A stretch of DNA of 64,000 bases from Caccovivens sp964594865 (GCA_964594865.1 CAZQMZ010000004.1:23186-87185); one strand, 5' to 3'; shown: positions 46,521 through 54,107, counted from the first letter of the stretch. Notes: generated from the letters alone by a model not told the origin. Numbers and translations: made by a program.

Positions 46521-47237
46521 ATGTTAAAAATAGAAAATTTAAGTTTTGATGTCATCGATAAAGATGTCGACAAAGATATTTTGAAAGATGTTTCTTTGAC
46601 TTTTGAGAACGACAAAATTTATGTGATCACCGGACCAAACGGAAGTGGAAAATCCACCTTGGTCAAGCTTATCATGGGAATTCTTTCCCCGACCAAGGGA
46701 AAGATCTCTTTGGACGATGTGGACATCACAAATTTGAGTATAGACCAGCGTGCAAAGATGGGTCTTTGCTATGCTTTTCAGCAACCTGTCACCTTCAAAG
46801 GTTTGAAAGTGAAGGATCTTCTGGATGTCGCCTCTGGAAAGAAAAACGATGTCAACACTCTTTGCAACTATCTTTCTGTTGTCGGACTTTGCGCAAAGGA
46901 CTATATCTTTCGACATTTGGACGACAAACTTTCGGGTGGTGAACTGAAAAGAATTGAACTTGCCATGGCATTGGCAAGAAACGGAAAGGTCAATATTTTT
47001 GACGAACCAGAAGCTGGCATCGACCTTTGGAGTTTTGACAATTTGACGGACATATTCAAAAATCTTAATGGAACAAGCATAATTGTCAGCCACCAGACAA
47101 AAATTTTGGAAATTGCCGATGTTGTCATTCTTCTGCGCGAAGGAAAGGTGGAAAAAGCGGGAAAATATGCCGACATCAAACCTTACCTTCAAAAGAAAAC
47201 TTGCGACAAATTGGAGGAAGCGTATGGACAAAATTGA
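46521..47237 (+). CDS. sufC: Fe-S cluster assembly ATPase SufC (SmsC-like)
   Basis: A 238-residue ABC-type ATPase of Fe-S cluster assembly. Walker A is GPNGSGKST (residues about 39-47), the Q-loop region is YAFQQP, the signature is LSGGELKRIELAMAL and Walker B is VNIFDEPEAGID. It overlaps the SufB-like gene by 14 bp. The gene is predicted to be leaderless. With only one scaffold partner and no sufS, sufU or sufD beside it, this resembles the minimal SMS (SmsCB) system. Confidence 0.92.
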   Translation: MLKIENLSFDVIDKDVDKDILKDVSLTFENDKIYVITGPNGSGKSTLVKLIMGILSPTKGKISLDDVDITNLSIDQRAKMGLCYAFQQPVTFKGLKVKDLLDVASGKKNDVNTLCNYLSVVGLCAKDYIFRHLDDKLSGGELKRIELAMALARNGKVNIFDEPEAGIDLWSFDNLTDIFKNLNGTSIIVSHQTKILEIADVVILLREGKVEKAGKYADIKPYLQKKTCDKLEEAYGQN

Positions 47238-48144
47238 CGAACAACTTTTGGAAAAAGTTTCCGATTTACACAAAATCGCTCTTGGCGCTTTCAATGTTCG
47301 CAAAAACGGCGAAAGTATTGGTCGCCAAAGCACAAAAGAAATTGAAATTATTCCAAAAAAGAAGAAGAGCGGAATTGACATCTATGTTCAACCAAATGTG
47401 AAAAACAAGGCAGTGCATATTCCTGTCATCATCACCATGGGCGGACTTAACGACCTTGTCTATAACGATTTCTATATCGGAGAAAATGCCGATGTCACCA
47501 TTGTTGCTGGCTGCGGAATTCACAACAACACAAGCACAGACAGCATCCACAACGGCATTCACTCTTTCCACTTGAAGAAAAATTCGCATGTCAAATATAT
47601 AGAGCGCCATGTTGGACAAGGCAATGGCAGTGGTGGAAAAATTTTGAACCCTGTCACAAAAATTTTTCAGCAAGAAGGTTCATTTATGGAAATTGAAACT
47701 CTGCAACTTGGCGGAGTGACTTCTTCGAAAAGAGAAACCTATGCAAAACTCAAAGACGGCGCAAAACTCGTCATTCAAGAAAACATCTTGACAACAGACG
47801 ACCAAACCGCCACCACCCTTTTCAAAGTGAATTTGATTGGCAAAGGCTCAAGCGTGGAAGTGACAAGTCACAGCGTGGCAAGAGATCGGTCATTTCAAGA
47901 ATTCAAATCCAATCTCATCGGAGAAAACGAATGTTTTGGACATGTTGAGTGTGACGGAATTTTGTTGGACAATGCACGCATCATCTCCATTCCAATGATT
48001 GACGCCAAAGACAACAACTCATCACTTGTTCATGAAGCAGCAATCGGCAAAATTGCCGGAGATGAACTTATCAAACTTATGACGCTTGGACTCACCGAAA
48101 AAGAGGCAGAAGATCTCATCATCAAAGGCTTTCTTTTGGGCTGA
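47224..48144 (+). CDS. Short SufB/SufD-family Fe-S scaffold protein (SmsB-like)
   Basis: A 306-residue beta-helix protein of the SufBD family, much shorter than SufB (about 470) or SufD (about 400). The core is clear: VAGCGIHNN, RHVGQGNGSGGKI, RSFQEFKSNLIGENECFGHVECDGILLDNARIISIP, and LVHEAAIGKIAGDELIKLMTLGLTEKEAEDLIIKGFL. The Cys of HVECD corresponds to the conserved SufB cysteine. The start is ATG 47224, inside the end of sufC; GGAAG lies just upstream. It presumably forms a complex with SufC; a single scaffold type may act as a homodimer. Confidence 0.9.
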   Translation: MDKIDEQLLEKVSDLHKIALGAFNVRKNGESIGRQSTKEIEIIPKKKKSGIDIYVQPNVKNKAVHIPVIITMGGLNDLVYNDFYIGENADVTIVAGCGIHNNTSTDSIHNGIHSFHLKKNSHVKYIERHVGQGNGSGGKILNPVTKIFQQEGSFMEIETLQLGGVTSSKRETYAKLKDGAKLVIQENILTTDDQTATTLFKVNLIGKGSSVEVTSHSVARDRSFQEFKSNLIGENECFGHVECDGILLDNARIISIPMIDAKDNNSSLVHEAAIGKIAGDELIKLMTLGLTEKEAEDLIIKGFLLG

Positions 48145-48180
48145 AAAAACTTAAGATATAGAAAAAGGAGAAAAAATAAA

Positions 48181-49225
48181 ATGGAAAACTTGGAAAAAAT
48201 GGTTAATGCATATTTAAATGGCAATCTTTTGAACTTGGACAATATCGACACCAAACTTGAAACAAAAATGATTGAACGACTTTTTGCGAAGAAGTTTCGT
48301 AAATATTCCATCGACCCACAAGTTAGAGTTGATGTTGAAGCAAAACTTAACAACATTATTGAGAAAAAATTGCCATTGAATTTTGTGCCGTCTTTTGGCG
48401 GATACAAACATTGGTGGACTCCTTCATATCCAACCATAGATTGGGCGGAAATTTTCAACATGAAATTTATGCTTGAATATCTGTCCCCAATTTGTGCAAG
48501 TTATGCGGGGGGGGGAATGTTCTATTGAATATGAAAGCGAGGAAATCATTTTAAGCGAATTGAACAATGTTCCACAATCTGGGCTTGATGAATACACCAA
48601 AACTTTCAGAGAAGCATTGAAATATTTCAACCAGCAAAAATATGTTGAAATGAAGCTCAGTCTTGCAAGAGAGCAATACAAAAATTACAACTTTGACAAA
48701 CAAAAACTTCTTGCAAGAATTGAAGAAATGATGCCAGAATATACCGAACGTTTCAACAACTATACCCCTGACGACCAAGCAAGAAGAATACAAAAAGCAA
48801 AAACAAATTTCAAACTTGACGGCGTTGTTGATTATACAAATTTGAGCGAAAATGAAAAAGAAGAATTGTATAAACGTTCTCGCATTTTCAACGAAGCATT
48901 TTTGGATGCTGACTATGAAGTTCGCGGAAATGATTTTTTTGAAAAAGAAAACAACATTCCCCTTCTGTTTTCTTTTGGACTTGGACCCGGTGGTGAAACT
49001 TGGTTGCATATTGGTTCAAGCAAATCATCAATGACTGATTTCTGGGCTGGCACAGGCATTTTGGAAATAAGAGAAAATGGTCAAATCATTGAAAGAATAT
49101 TGAGTCGCAAACAATTTGAAGAGATCAAAAACAACCTTGAAAAAGTTGATGTCAAAAGTCCAATTTCAAAGATCTGCACATCTCTCACATACATCTATGT
49201 ATATCAAGGCAAATTAAATTTTTGA
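48181..49225 (+). pseudogene. Unknown gene interrupted by a frameshift at a G9 tract (possibly phase-variable)
   Basis: Frame 1 (48181-48528) starts at an ATG with AAGGAG upstream and stops shortly after a run of nine G (48507-48515). Frame 2 (to 49225) continues with similar composition. Removing one G joins them into one protein of about 347 residues (...SYAGGECSIEYESEEII...). It has no signal peptide or transmembrane segment and is rich in Lys, Glu and Tyr. I recognise no domain. Either the tract is a sequencing or assembly error, a slippage-controlled switch, or a true inactivation. It follows the SufBD-like gene by 36 bp without a terminator. Confidence 0.7.
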
Positions 49226-49314
49226 ACACACGAACATTAAAACATTCCAAAGTGTATGGAAATAACGAATGGTGTGAACCAGTGACAGATGAATATTATG
49301 ACAAATTGAAATAA
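49226..49314 (+). pseudogene. Duplicated 3' fragment of the CMD-cupin gene
   Basis: This fragment encodes the last residues GNNEWCEPVTDEYYDKLK of the cupin gene that lies 1.2 kb downstream, in frame with the same stop, but with unrelated sequence before it. It has no start codon. Confidence 0.75.
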
Positions 49315-49329
49315 TTAAAATAAAACAAT
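49256..49329. repeat. 74-bp direct repeat, copy 1 (copy 2 at 50460-50533)
   Basis: The two 74-bp copies look identical, and similarity continues a few bases upstream with a single mismatch. They flank the merR-cupin pair. The repeat covers the cupin 3' end plus 15-16 bp of downstream sequence. Confidence 0.85.
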
Positions 49330-49359
49330 AAAAAAACAAAATTTTATTTTTGAATTTGC

Positions 49360-49390
49360 TTGACTTGGAGTTAACTCCAAGTTTTATAAT
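49360..49390 (+). promoter_or_regulatory. MerR-type promoter and operator
   Basis: TTGACT (49360-49365), an unusually long 19-bp spacer and TATAAT (49385-49390). A perfect 20-bp palindrome (ACTTGGAGTT and its complement, 49363-49382) fills the spacer. The long spacer plus palindrome is the hallmark of a promoter twisted into activity by a MerR protein. Confidence 0.88.
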
Positions 49391-49412
49391 CTATTTCAGG
49401 AGGTAAATTGAA

Positions 49413-49802
49413 GTGACAATCAAAGAGGTAAGCGAAAAGTATGGTCTCAGTCAAGACACTTTGCGCTATTATGAAAAAGTCGGCATAATTCGCCCTGTCA
49501 CAAGAAAAAGTGGCATTCGAGATTATGGGCAAAAAGAACTTGACAACATTGAATTTGTGATTTGCATGCGAAGCGCTGGTCTTCCAGTTGATGTGCTGGC
49601 GGAATATATAAAACTGTTTGACAAAGGTGACGAAACAGCAGGTCAACGCAAACAACTTCTCATTGACCAAAGAGAGATTTTGAAACAAAAAATTGTTGAA
49701 ATGAACAAAGCGCTTGACAAATTGAACTACAAAATTGATGTCTATTATTCTGAAATTGTTGATAAAGAAAAGGCATTGTTGAAAAAGGAGGATAATTCAT
49801 GA
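49413..49802 (+). CDS. MerR family transcriptional regulator
   Basis: A 129-residue MerR regulator. The N-terminal winged helix reads TIKEVSEKYGLSQDTLRYYEKVGIIRPV...IRDYGQKELDNIEFVICMRSAGLPVDVLAEYIKL. A long coiled coil (about 80-125) follows, with no C-terminal cysteine metal site. It is close to the YdfL/AdhR-type sensors of Firmicutes. The start is GTG, with AGGAGG 9 nt upstream. It overlaps the CMD-cupin gene by 4 bp. The palindrome in its own promoter indicates autoregulation and control of the cupin gene. Confidence 0.93.
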   Translation: MTIKEVSEKYGLSQDTLRYYEKVGIIRPVTRKSGIRDYGQKELDNIEFVICMRSAGLPVDVLAEYIKLFDKGDETAGQRKQLLIDQREILKQKIVEMNKALDKLNYKIDVYYSEIVDKEKALLKKEDNS

Positions 49803-50518
49803 AAAAACAAACAGCTGGAAGAAAAAATTTTGGCGAACTTGCACCAAAATTTGCCGAACTTAACGACGATATTCTTTTTGGAGAAGTTTGGGCAAGAGAA
49901 GACAAACTTCCATTAAAAATTCGAAGCATAGTGACAATTTCTGCACTTGTCAGCAAAGGAATTTTTGATAATTCTCTCAAATCTCACATTCAAAACGCCA
50001 AAAACAATGGCGTAAGTAAAGAAGAAATGGTGGAGATTATCACCCACCTTGCATTCTATGCCGGATGGCCAAACGCTTGGGCAACTTTTCCACTTGTGCG
50101 CGAAGTGTATGCCGACAACATTCAAACAACCACCCCACTTTTTGGGCTTGGCAAGCCAAATGAAGCATACGCAAAATATTTCATCGGAAAAAGTTATCTC
50201 AACCCGCTCAATGCAAAAGGTGTTTCAATCGCAAACGTCACATTTGAGCCAAGGTGCCGAAACAATTGGCACATTCATCACAAAGGCGGACAAATTTTGC
50301 TTTGCACTGATGGAGAGGGTTGGTATCAAGAATGGAAAAAGCCAGTTCAAAAGTTGATGCCAGGAGATGTTGTTTATATTGCTCCTGAAGTCAAACATTG
50401 GCATGGTGCTGGAAAAAATGGCTGGTTCTCTCATATCGCAATTGAAATTCCAGCAGTGGATGGAAATAACGAATGGTGTGAACCAGTGACAGATGAATAT
50501 TATGACAAATTGAAATAA
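49799..50518 (+). CDS. Carboxymuconolactone decarboxylase-cupin fusion protein
   Basis: A 239-residue two-domain protein. Residues about 10-105 are a carboxymuconolactone decarboxylase (AhpD-like) domain (ILFGEVWAREDKLPLKIRSIVTISALVSKG...EIITHLAFYAGWPNAWATF); it lacks an AhpD CxxC pair. Residues about 125-230 are a cupin (NWHIHHKGGQILLCTDGEGWYQ...PGDVVYIAPEVKHWHGAG) with the His/Glu-type metal ligands. Such fusions are common beside MerR regulators and are thought to act on small reactive carbonyl or quinone compounds; the substrate is unknown. The gene is translationally coupled to merR. Confidence 0.9.
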   Translation: MKKQTAGRKNFGELAPKFAELNDDILFGEVWAREDKLPLKIRSIVTISALVSKGIFDNSLKSHIQNAKNNGVSKEEMVEIITHLAFYAGWPNAWATFPLVREVYADNIQTTTPLFGLGKPNEAYAKYFIGKSYLNPLNAKGVSIANVTFEPRCRNNWHIHHKGGQILLCTDGEGWYQEWKKPVQKLMPGDVVYIAPEVKHWHGAGKNGWFSHIAIEIPAVDGNNEWCEPVTDEYYDKLK

Positions 50519-50533
50519 TTAAAATAAAACAAT
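50460..50533. repeat. 74-bp direct repeat, copy 2
   Basis: Partner of 49256-49329. This copy is the original 3' end of the CMD-cupin gene and its downstream bases. Confidence 0.85.
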
Positions 50534-50644
50534 CAAAAATCAAAATTTTATCAATTTTTATCAAAAAAATCGCAAATTTTGTTAAAAATATTGAAAATTA
50601 TATAAATAAAAATTTTACTCAAAATCATATTTTGACAGTAGGAA

Positions 50645-50728
50645 ATAAAAAAATTCGAGACCTACCAAGTAGGTAGTCGGAGGGAGAGAGTCCCAATGCC
50701 CAGCCGATTTCCAACTCTCGAATTTTAC
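50645..50728 (-). ncRNA. Candidate small structured RNA with C/U-rich loop
   Basis: On the minus strand a near-consensus promoter precedes a roughly 84-nt unit. Its ends pair in a 10-bp stem (AAATTCGAGA / TCTCGAATTT) that is directly followed by a T-run, acting as terminator. Inside are a hairpin ACCTAC-TTG-GTAGGT, an outer UCGG/CCGA stem and an inner GGGA/UCCC stem with loop CUCUC. The stretch CUCUCUCCCUCC is complementary to Shine-Dalgarno sequence, as in UCCC-motif regulatory RNAs of Gram-positives. No open reading frame of note is present. I match it to no known family. Confidence 0.6.
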
Positions 50729-50763
50729 ATTTATAGTATAGGCTAAAAAATCAAAAAAGTCAA
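50729..50763 (-). promoter_or_regulatory. Promoter of the candidate small RNA
   Basis: Minus strand TTGACT (50763-50758), exactly 17 bp, TATACT (50740-50735). Predicted +1 is near 50728. Confidence 0.75.
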
Positions 50764-50791
50764 CATTTTTTCAAAAAAAAGGAGAATTTTT

Positions 50792-51733
50792 ATGAGTAAC
50801 TATATTGCAAAATTAAGCAAAAACGTTGAAAGAAAACATGTGAGATTTAACAACCGTTATGGCATGGCTGTTGCCGGAGATTTATATCTTGCAAAAAACT
50901 TTGACGAAGCAAGAAAGCATCCGGCTCTTATTGTTGGTGCACCATATGGCGGTGTCAAAGAGCAAGGACCTTGCGTTTGGGCTGACGGACTTGCACAAAG
51001 AGGATTTGTGGTTTTGACTTTTGACCAATCATTTATTGGCGAAAGTGCTGGCGAGCCAAGACATATCTCATCGCCAGACATCTTTGTGGAAAATTTCAGC
51101 GCTTGTGTGGACTTTTTGGGATTGCAATCTTTTGTCGACAGAGAAAAAATTGGTGCGATTGGAATTTGTGGCTCTGGTGGGTTTGCACTTTCTGCTGCAC
51201 AATGCGACACTCGAATCAAAGCAGTTGCAACCGTAAGCATGTATGACATGACCCTGGCAAGCAGGCTTGGCATGGATGCAAAACAAATTGAAGAAACAAA
51301 ACAAAAAATTTCTCTTCAAAGATGGATCGATGCCAAAAACGGCTATCCGGAATATATCCCAATGTTCCCAGAAGAACCAATCAAAGAAGTTCCAAAAAAT
51401 ATGCCAGAGCCAGACGCCGAATGGTTTAGGTTCTATGCCATCAAGCGTGGTCATCATCCAAACGCACGTGGCGGATTTTCAACCACCAGCAATCAAGCAT
51501 TTATGAATTTCCGTTTACTTGACTATATCAAAGAAATCTCCCCTCGCCCAATTCTTTTCATTGTCGGCGATCGGGCACATTCAAAATTTTTCAGCGAAGA
51601 GGCATATGCAAAGGCAAAATCTCCAAAAGAGATTTACGTTGTCAAGGATGCCGAACACATTGACTTATATGACCGCACTGACAAAATTCCTTTTGCCAAA
51701 GTTGAGAAGTTTTTCAAAGATAATTTGAAATAA
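50792..51733 (+). CDS. Alpha/beta hydrolase (dienelactone-hydrolase-like, Cys nucleophile)
   Basis: A 313-residue alpha/beta hydrolase of the family that includes YcjY-like proteins. The nucleophile elbow is GICGSGG (residues about 127-133), with Cys in the nucleophile position as in dienelactone hydrolases. The likely acid is in VGDRAHS (about 270) and the His in DAEHIDLYD (about 291). The SD is AAGGAG. The substrate is unknown; together with the CMD-cupin gene next door it suggests detoxification of a small carbonyl compound, but this is inference. A terminator follows. Confidence 0.88.
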   Translation: MSNYIAKLSKNVERKHVRFNNRYGMAVAGDLYLAKNFDEARKHPALIVGAPYGGVKEQGPCVWADGLAQRGFVVLTFDQSFIGESAGEPRHISSPDIFVENFSACVDFLGLQSFVDREKIGAIGICGSGGFALSAAQCDTRIKAVATVSMYDMTLASRLGMDAKQIEETKQKISLQRWIDAKNGYPEYIPMFPEEPIKEVPKNMPEPDAEWFRFYAIKRGHHPNARGGFSTTSNQAFMNFRLLDYIKEISPRPILFIVGDRAHSKFFSEEAYAKAKSPKEIYVVKDAEHIDLYDRTDKIPFAKVEKFFKDNLK

Positions 51734-51745
51734 TGAAAATTTAAA

Positions 51746-51789
51746 AAAATAAGTCAAAAAACAAAAAAAATTGACTTATTTTTTTGTTT
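51746..51789 (+). terminator. Terminator of the hydrolase gene
   Basis: Stem AAATAAGTCAA / TTGACTTATTT with a loop of about 13 nt and T7. Its 3' arm contains the -35 box of the next gene. Confidence 0.75.
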
Positions 51790-51806
51790 GATGTATATAT
51801 AAGTAT
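51771..51806 (+). promoter_or_regulatory. dagK promoter, predicted leaderless, overlapping a terminator arm
   Basis: TTGACT (51771-51776), 17-bp spacer, TATATA (51794-51799), then seven bases to the ATG at 51807. No SD is present. The -35 lies in the 3' arm of the preceding terminator. Confidence 0.65.
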
Positions 51807-52706
51807 ATGGAAAAGTGTTTGATTGTCTATAATCCCCAAAGCGGAAAAGGAAAATTTGCCAAAAATGAGAAATATATTGTCAGCAAACTGAGCGAAAAAT
51901 ATGAAGTGGAAGTCTGTTACTCGACCCATCGCGGACATATTGGCGAAATCATCCTTGAAAAAGGTGAGCAGTTCAGTCTTTTGGTTGTGGCTGGTGGTGA
52001 CGGCACGCTGAATGAAGCAGTCAACAGCATTTGCAGGATTTCAAAAAAGCCAGTCATAGGATATATCCCCACCGGCACTGTCAACGATGTGGCTCACTCT
52101 TTGGGTATACCAAAACACATCAAAAAAGCAGTCAAAATCATCCTTGACGGCAAAGAGTTCAGGCACGACACTTTCAAAATGAATGACAGATTTGGAATTT
52201 ATGTCTGTTGCTCTGGCTTTTTGACTGACACAAGTTATGCCACAAGTCAAACAAACAAGAAGAAAATGGGAAAGATTGCATATGGACTTTATGGCATAAA
52301 GAAGATTTTTTCAACAAAATCAATCAGGCTTAAAATCAATTTTGATAATTGTGAGATTGAAGGAAATTTTGCCGTGATCTTGATCATCAACTCAAAAAAT
52401 GTTGCCGGATTCAGAGTGAACAAAAGAGCAGTTTTGAACGACGGGACTGTGGATGTTGCACTTGTGAGAGCAAGAAAGAAAAGAGTTCGTTTTATCGAAG
52501 CACTTCGAGTGGGGTTGTTGTTTTTGAAAGGCTTACCAAAGAAATCAAAGAAAAATGTATTGATTTTTCATTTAAACAAATTTTCTGTGGAGACACCGCC
52601 GGAAACCATAATCAATATGGATGGAGAGAAAATTGGCAATGGAAGTTTCACCTTTGAAACAATCAAGGAAGGAGTGACAATCAAAGTTAAAAAGACAAAA
52701 AAATAA
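51807..52706 (+). CDS. Diacylglycerol kinase / YegS-like lipid kinase
   Basis: A 299-residue lipid kinase of the DagK/YegS/LCB5 family. Nucleotide-binding motifs are IVYNPQSGKGK (residues 6-16) and VVAGGDGTLNEAVNSI (about 61-76), with GYIPTGTVNDVAHSLGIP following. Firmicute DgkB phosphorylates diacylglycerol released in lipoteichoic acid synthesis; this is the likely role. It is predicted to be leaderless. Confidence 0.92.
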   Translation: MEKCLIVYNPQSGKGKFAKNEKYIVSKLSEKYEVEVCYSTHRGHIGEIILEKGEQFSLLVVAGGDGTLNEAVNSICRISKKPVIGYIPTGTVNDVAHSLGIPKHIKKAVKIILDGKEFRHDTFKMNDRFGIYVCCSGFLTDTSYATSQTNKKKMGKIAYGLYGIKKIFSTKSIRLKINFDNCEIEGNFAVILIINSKNVAGFRVNKRAVLNDGTVDVALVRARKKRVRFIEALRVGLLFLKGLPKKSKKNVLIFHLNKFSVETPPETIINMDGEKIGNGSFTFETIKEGVTIKVKKTKK

Positions 52707-52736
52707 ACTTTTTTTCAAAAAAAATTGAAAATTTTG

Positions 52737-52771
52737 TTGATTTTTTGAATTTTTTGTGATATAATGTTGAA
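52737..52771 (+). promoter_or_regulatory. Promoter of the membrane protein gene with structured leader
   Basis: TTGATT (52737-52742), exactly 17 bp ending in TGTGA, TATAAT (52760-52765). Predicted +1 is near 52772. Confidence 0.8.
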
Positions 52772-52886
52772 CGCAAAAATAAATATAACATTATAAAAAG
52801 ACATTTGGTTTTAATTGGAAACGCACATCTCGGTTGAGATGATAACGAACAACACATGAGCCAAATGTTTTTTATTGGAGGGATTT
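52772..52886 (+). promoter_or_regulatory. Structured 5' leader, candidate riboswitch
   Basis: A leader of about 115 nt. A 10-bp closing stem (ACATTTGGTT at 52801-52810 with AGCCAAATGT at 52859-52868) is followed directly by T6, so it looks like an intrinsic terminator. It encloses a 6-bp hairpin CATCTC-GGTT-GAGATG (52826-52841) and two purine-rich single-stranded strips (GGAAACGC and GATAACGAAC). The SD (GGAGG) follows. The layout, with a large, possibly ligand-binding internal loop closed by a terminator-like stem, fits a compact riboswitch. I recognise no known class. Confidence 0.5.
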
Positions 52887-53528
52887 ATGCCAAAAAATTT
52901 ATTTCAAGACATTGTTTTTTCTGTTATTATGATTGTTGTCATGGTGTTGGGGATGTCATGTTATAACATCGCAATCCAATTTGGTGGACTTTCAAACGAC
53001 ACGTTCCTTATGGCAATTGAATGCTTGTGGTATATGGCACTTATTGCTTTTGCCGTTGAAACTTTTATCGTTTCACCGATTGTCAAAAAGTTGTCTGCAA
53101 AAGTTTTAGGAAAAGGCAAAGAAGTTCATCCACTCATGGCATCGCTTGTTTTTTCAGCTCTTACAGTTTGCTTTATGTGCGTGATCATGACTTTCTTTGC
53201 AACATTGATTGAAAAGAAACCAGACGCTTCCGATTTCTTCGTCACATGGATTCAAACAATGATTTTAAGTTTCCCAATGGCGCTTTGCTGGCAAATCTTT
53301 TTTGCAGGACCTCTTGTTCGACTTATCTTTCGATGCATCTTTGTCTATCCACAAAGATTGAAAGAACAGAAGAAAACAAAAATCAAACCCGTTATGGCTC
53401 AAAGTGTCGAAAGTCAAAGCGAAACTCTTGAAACAGAAGACATCACAAGCGAGAATTGTGTTATTGAAGAAAAAATTGTATCTCAAACCAAAAGCACAAA
53501 AACTTCGCACAAACACAACCATGCATAA
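52887..53528 (+). CDS. Four-helix membrane protein, DUF2798-like
   Basis: A 213-residue membrane protein with four hydrophobic segments in two similar halves: residues about 8-30, 40-62, 85-107 and 125-145. Each half carries a pattern like VFSVIMIVVMVLGMSCYNIA / LVFSALTVCFMCVIMTFF, consistent with a tandem DUF2798-type protein. The cytoplasmic C-terminal tail (160-213) is rich in Ser, Glu and Lys and ends KTSHKHNHA, a His-containing end that could bind metal. The start is ATG 52887 with GGAGG upstream; the TTG at 52875 lies before that site. Function unknown; expression probably depends on the leader. Confidence 0.75.
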   Translation: MPKNLFQDIVFSVIMIVVMVLGMSCYNIAIQFGGLSNDTFLMAIECLWYMALIAFAVETFIVSPIVKKLSAKVLGKGKEVHPLMASLVFSALTVCFMCVIMTFFATLIEKKPDASDFFVTWIQTMILSFPMALCWQIFFAGPLVRLIFRCIFVYPQRLKEQKKTKIKPVMAQSVESQSETLETEDITSENCVIEEKIVSQTKSTKTSHKHNHA

Positions 53529-53539
53529 CCGCAAGAAGA

Positions 53540-53575
53540 TGAAAAAGTCAGACAAAATTGTCTGACTTTTTTCAT
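53540..53575. terminator. Bidirectional terminator between the membrane protein gene and tspO
   Basis: Perfect stem AAAGTCAGACAA / TTGTCTGACTTT with T6 on the plus strand; A/T-rich on the other side. Confidence 0.85.
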
Positions 53576-53588
53576 TTTGTTTGAATAC

Positions 53589-54059
53589 TTAATTCAAAAT
53601 CCAAAGCGCGTTGTTCAGAGCTGTTGCCAGCAAAAGCCAAATTGGATATATCCACAAAATGTTGACAAACCATGTTTTTATTTTGCTCAATTCCCAGAGC
53701 AGAACAAAGCCAAAAAAGGTGTTTATGATGATAATTATGTTTCCAAATAAAAGTTGGTTCAGTGTGAAAAAGACAAGACACCAAAAGATGTTTAAAACGC
53801 CATTGATCACTCCCAAAATCACAATTTTTTTTGTTGTCAAACCTTTTTTCAACAAAACAGTCAATATAATTCCAAAAGACAGATAAATCACTGTCCAAAC
53901 GATTGGAATGACAACATTCGGGATCCATTCATTTGGAACACTCAATCCAGCATACCATTCCATTCCCAAATTAACAAACAGACTTCCAAGCCCCGCAACG
54001 AGAAAAATGAACAACCACAAAAAGATTACGTCGCAATTCTTCTTTAAAAAATTTTTCAT
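53589..54059 (-). CDS. tspO: TspO/MBR family protein
   Basis: A 156-residue, five-helix membrane protein of the tryptophan-rich sensory protein family, which binds tetrapyrroles and sterols. Family hallmarks are WYAGLSVPNEWIPN, PIVWTVIYLSFG, NIFWCLVFF and LLWELSKIKTWF. The position of conserved Trp residues fits, although it is less Trp-rich than proteobacterial TspO. No SD is visible; TAGAAT lies five bases before the ATG. Separated from RNase R by a terminator, so it is likely monocistronic. Confidence 0.9.
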   Translation of the reverse strand: MKNFLKKNCDVIFLWLFIFLVAGLGSLFVNLGMEWYAGLSVPNEWIPNVVIPIVWTVIYLSFGIILTVLLKKGLTTKKIVILGVINGVLNIFWCLVFFTLNQLLFGNIIIIINTFFGFVLLWELSKIKTWFVNILWIYPIWLLLATALNNALWILN

Positions 54060-54107
54060 GATTTATTCTATGCTTCGCTTTTAATTTTATTATTTTTTTA
54101 AAAAATA

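Noticed and set aside
47083..47223. N-terminal extension of the SufBD-like gene
   Set aside because: Lies in the sufC coding region in another frame; the ATG at 47224 has the natural start and family N-terminus.
46539..47381. 280-codon minus-strand frame opposite sufC
   Set aside because: Antisense shadow of the SufC and SufBD-like genes; no start context and unusual composition.
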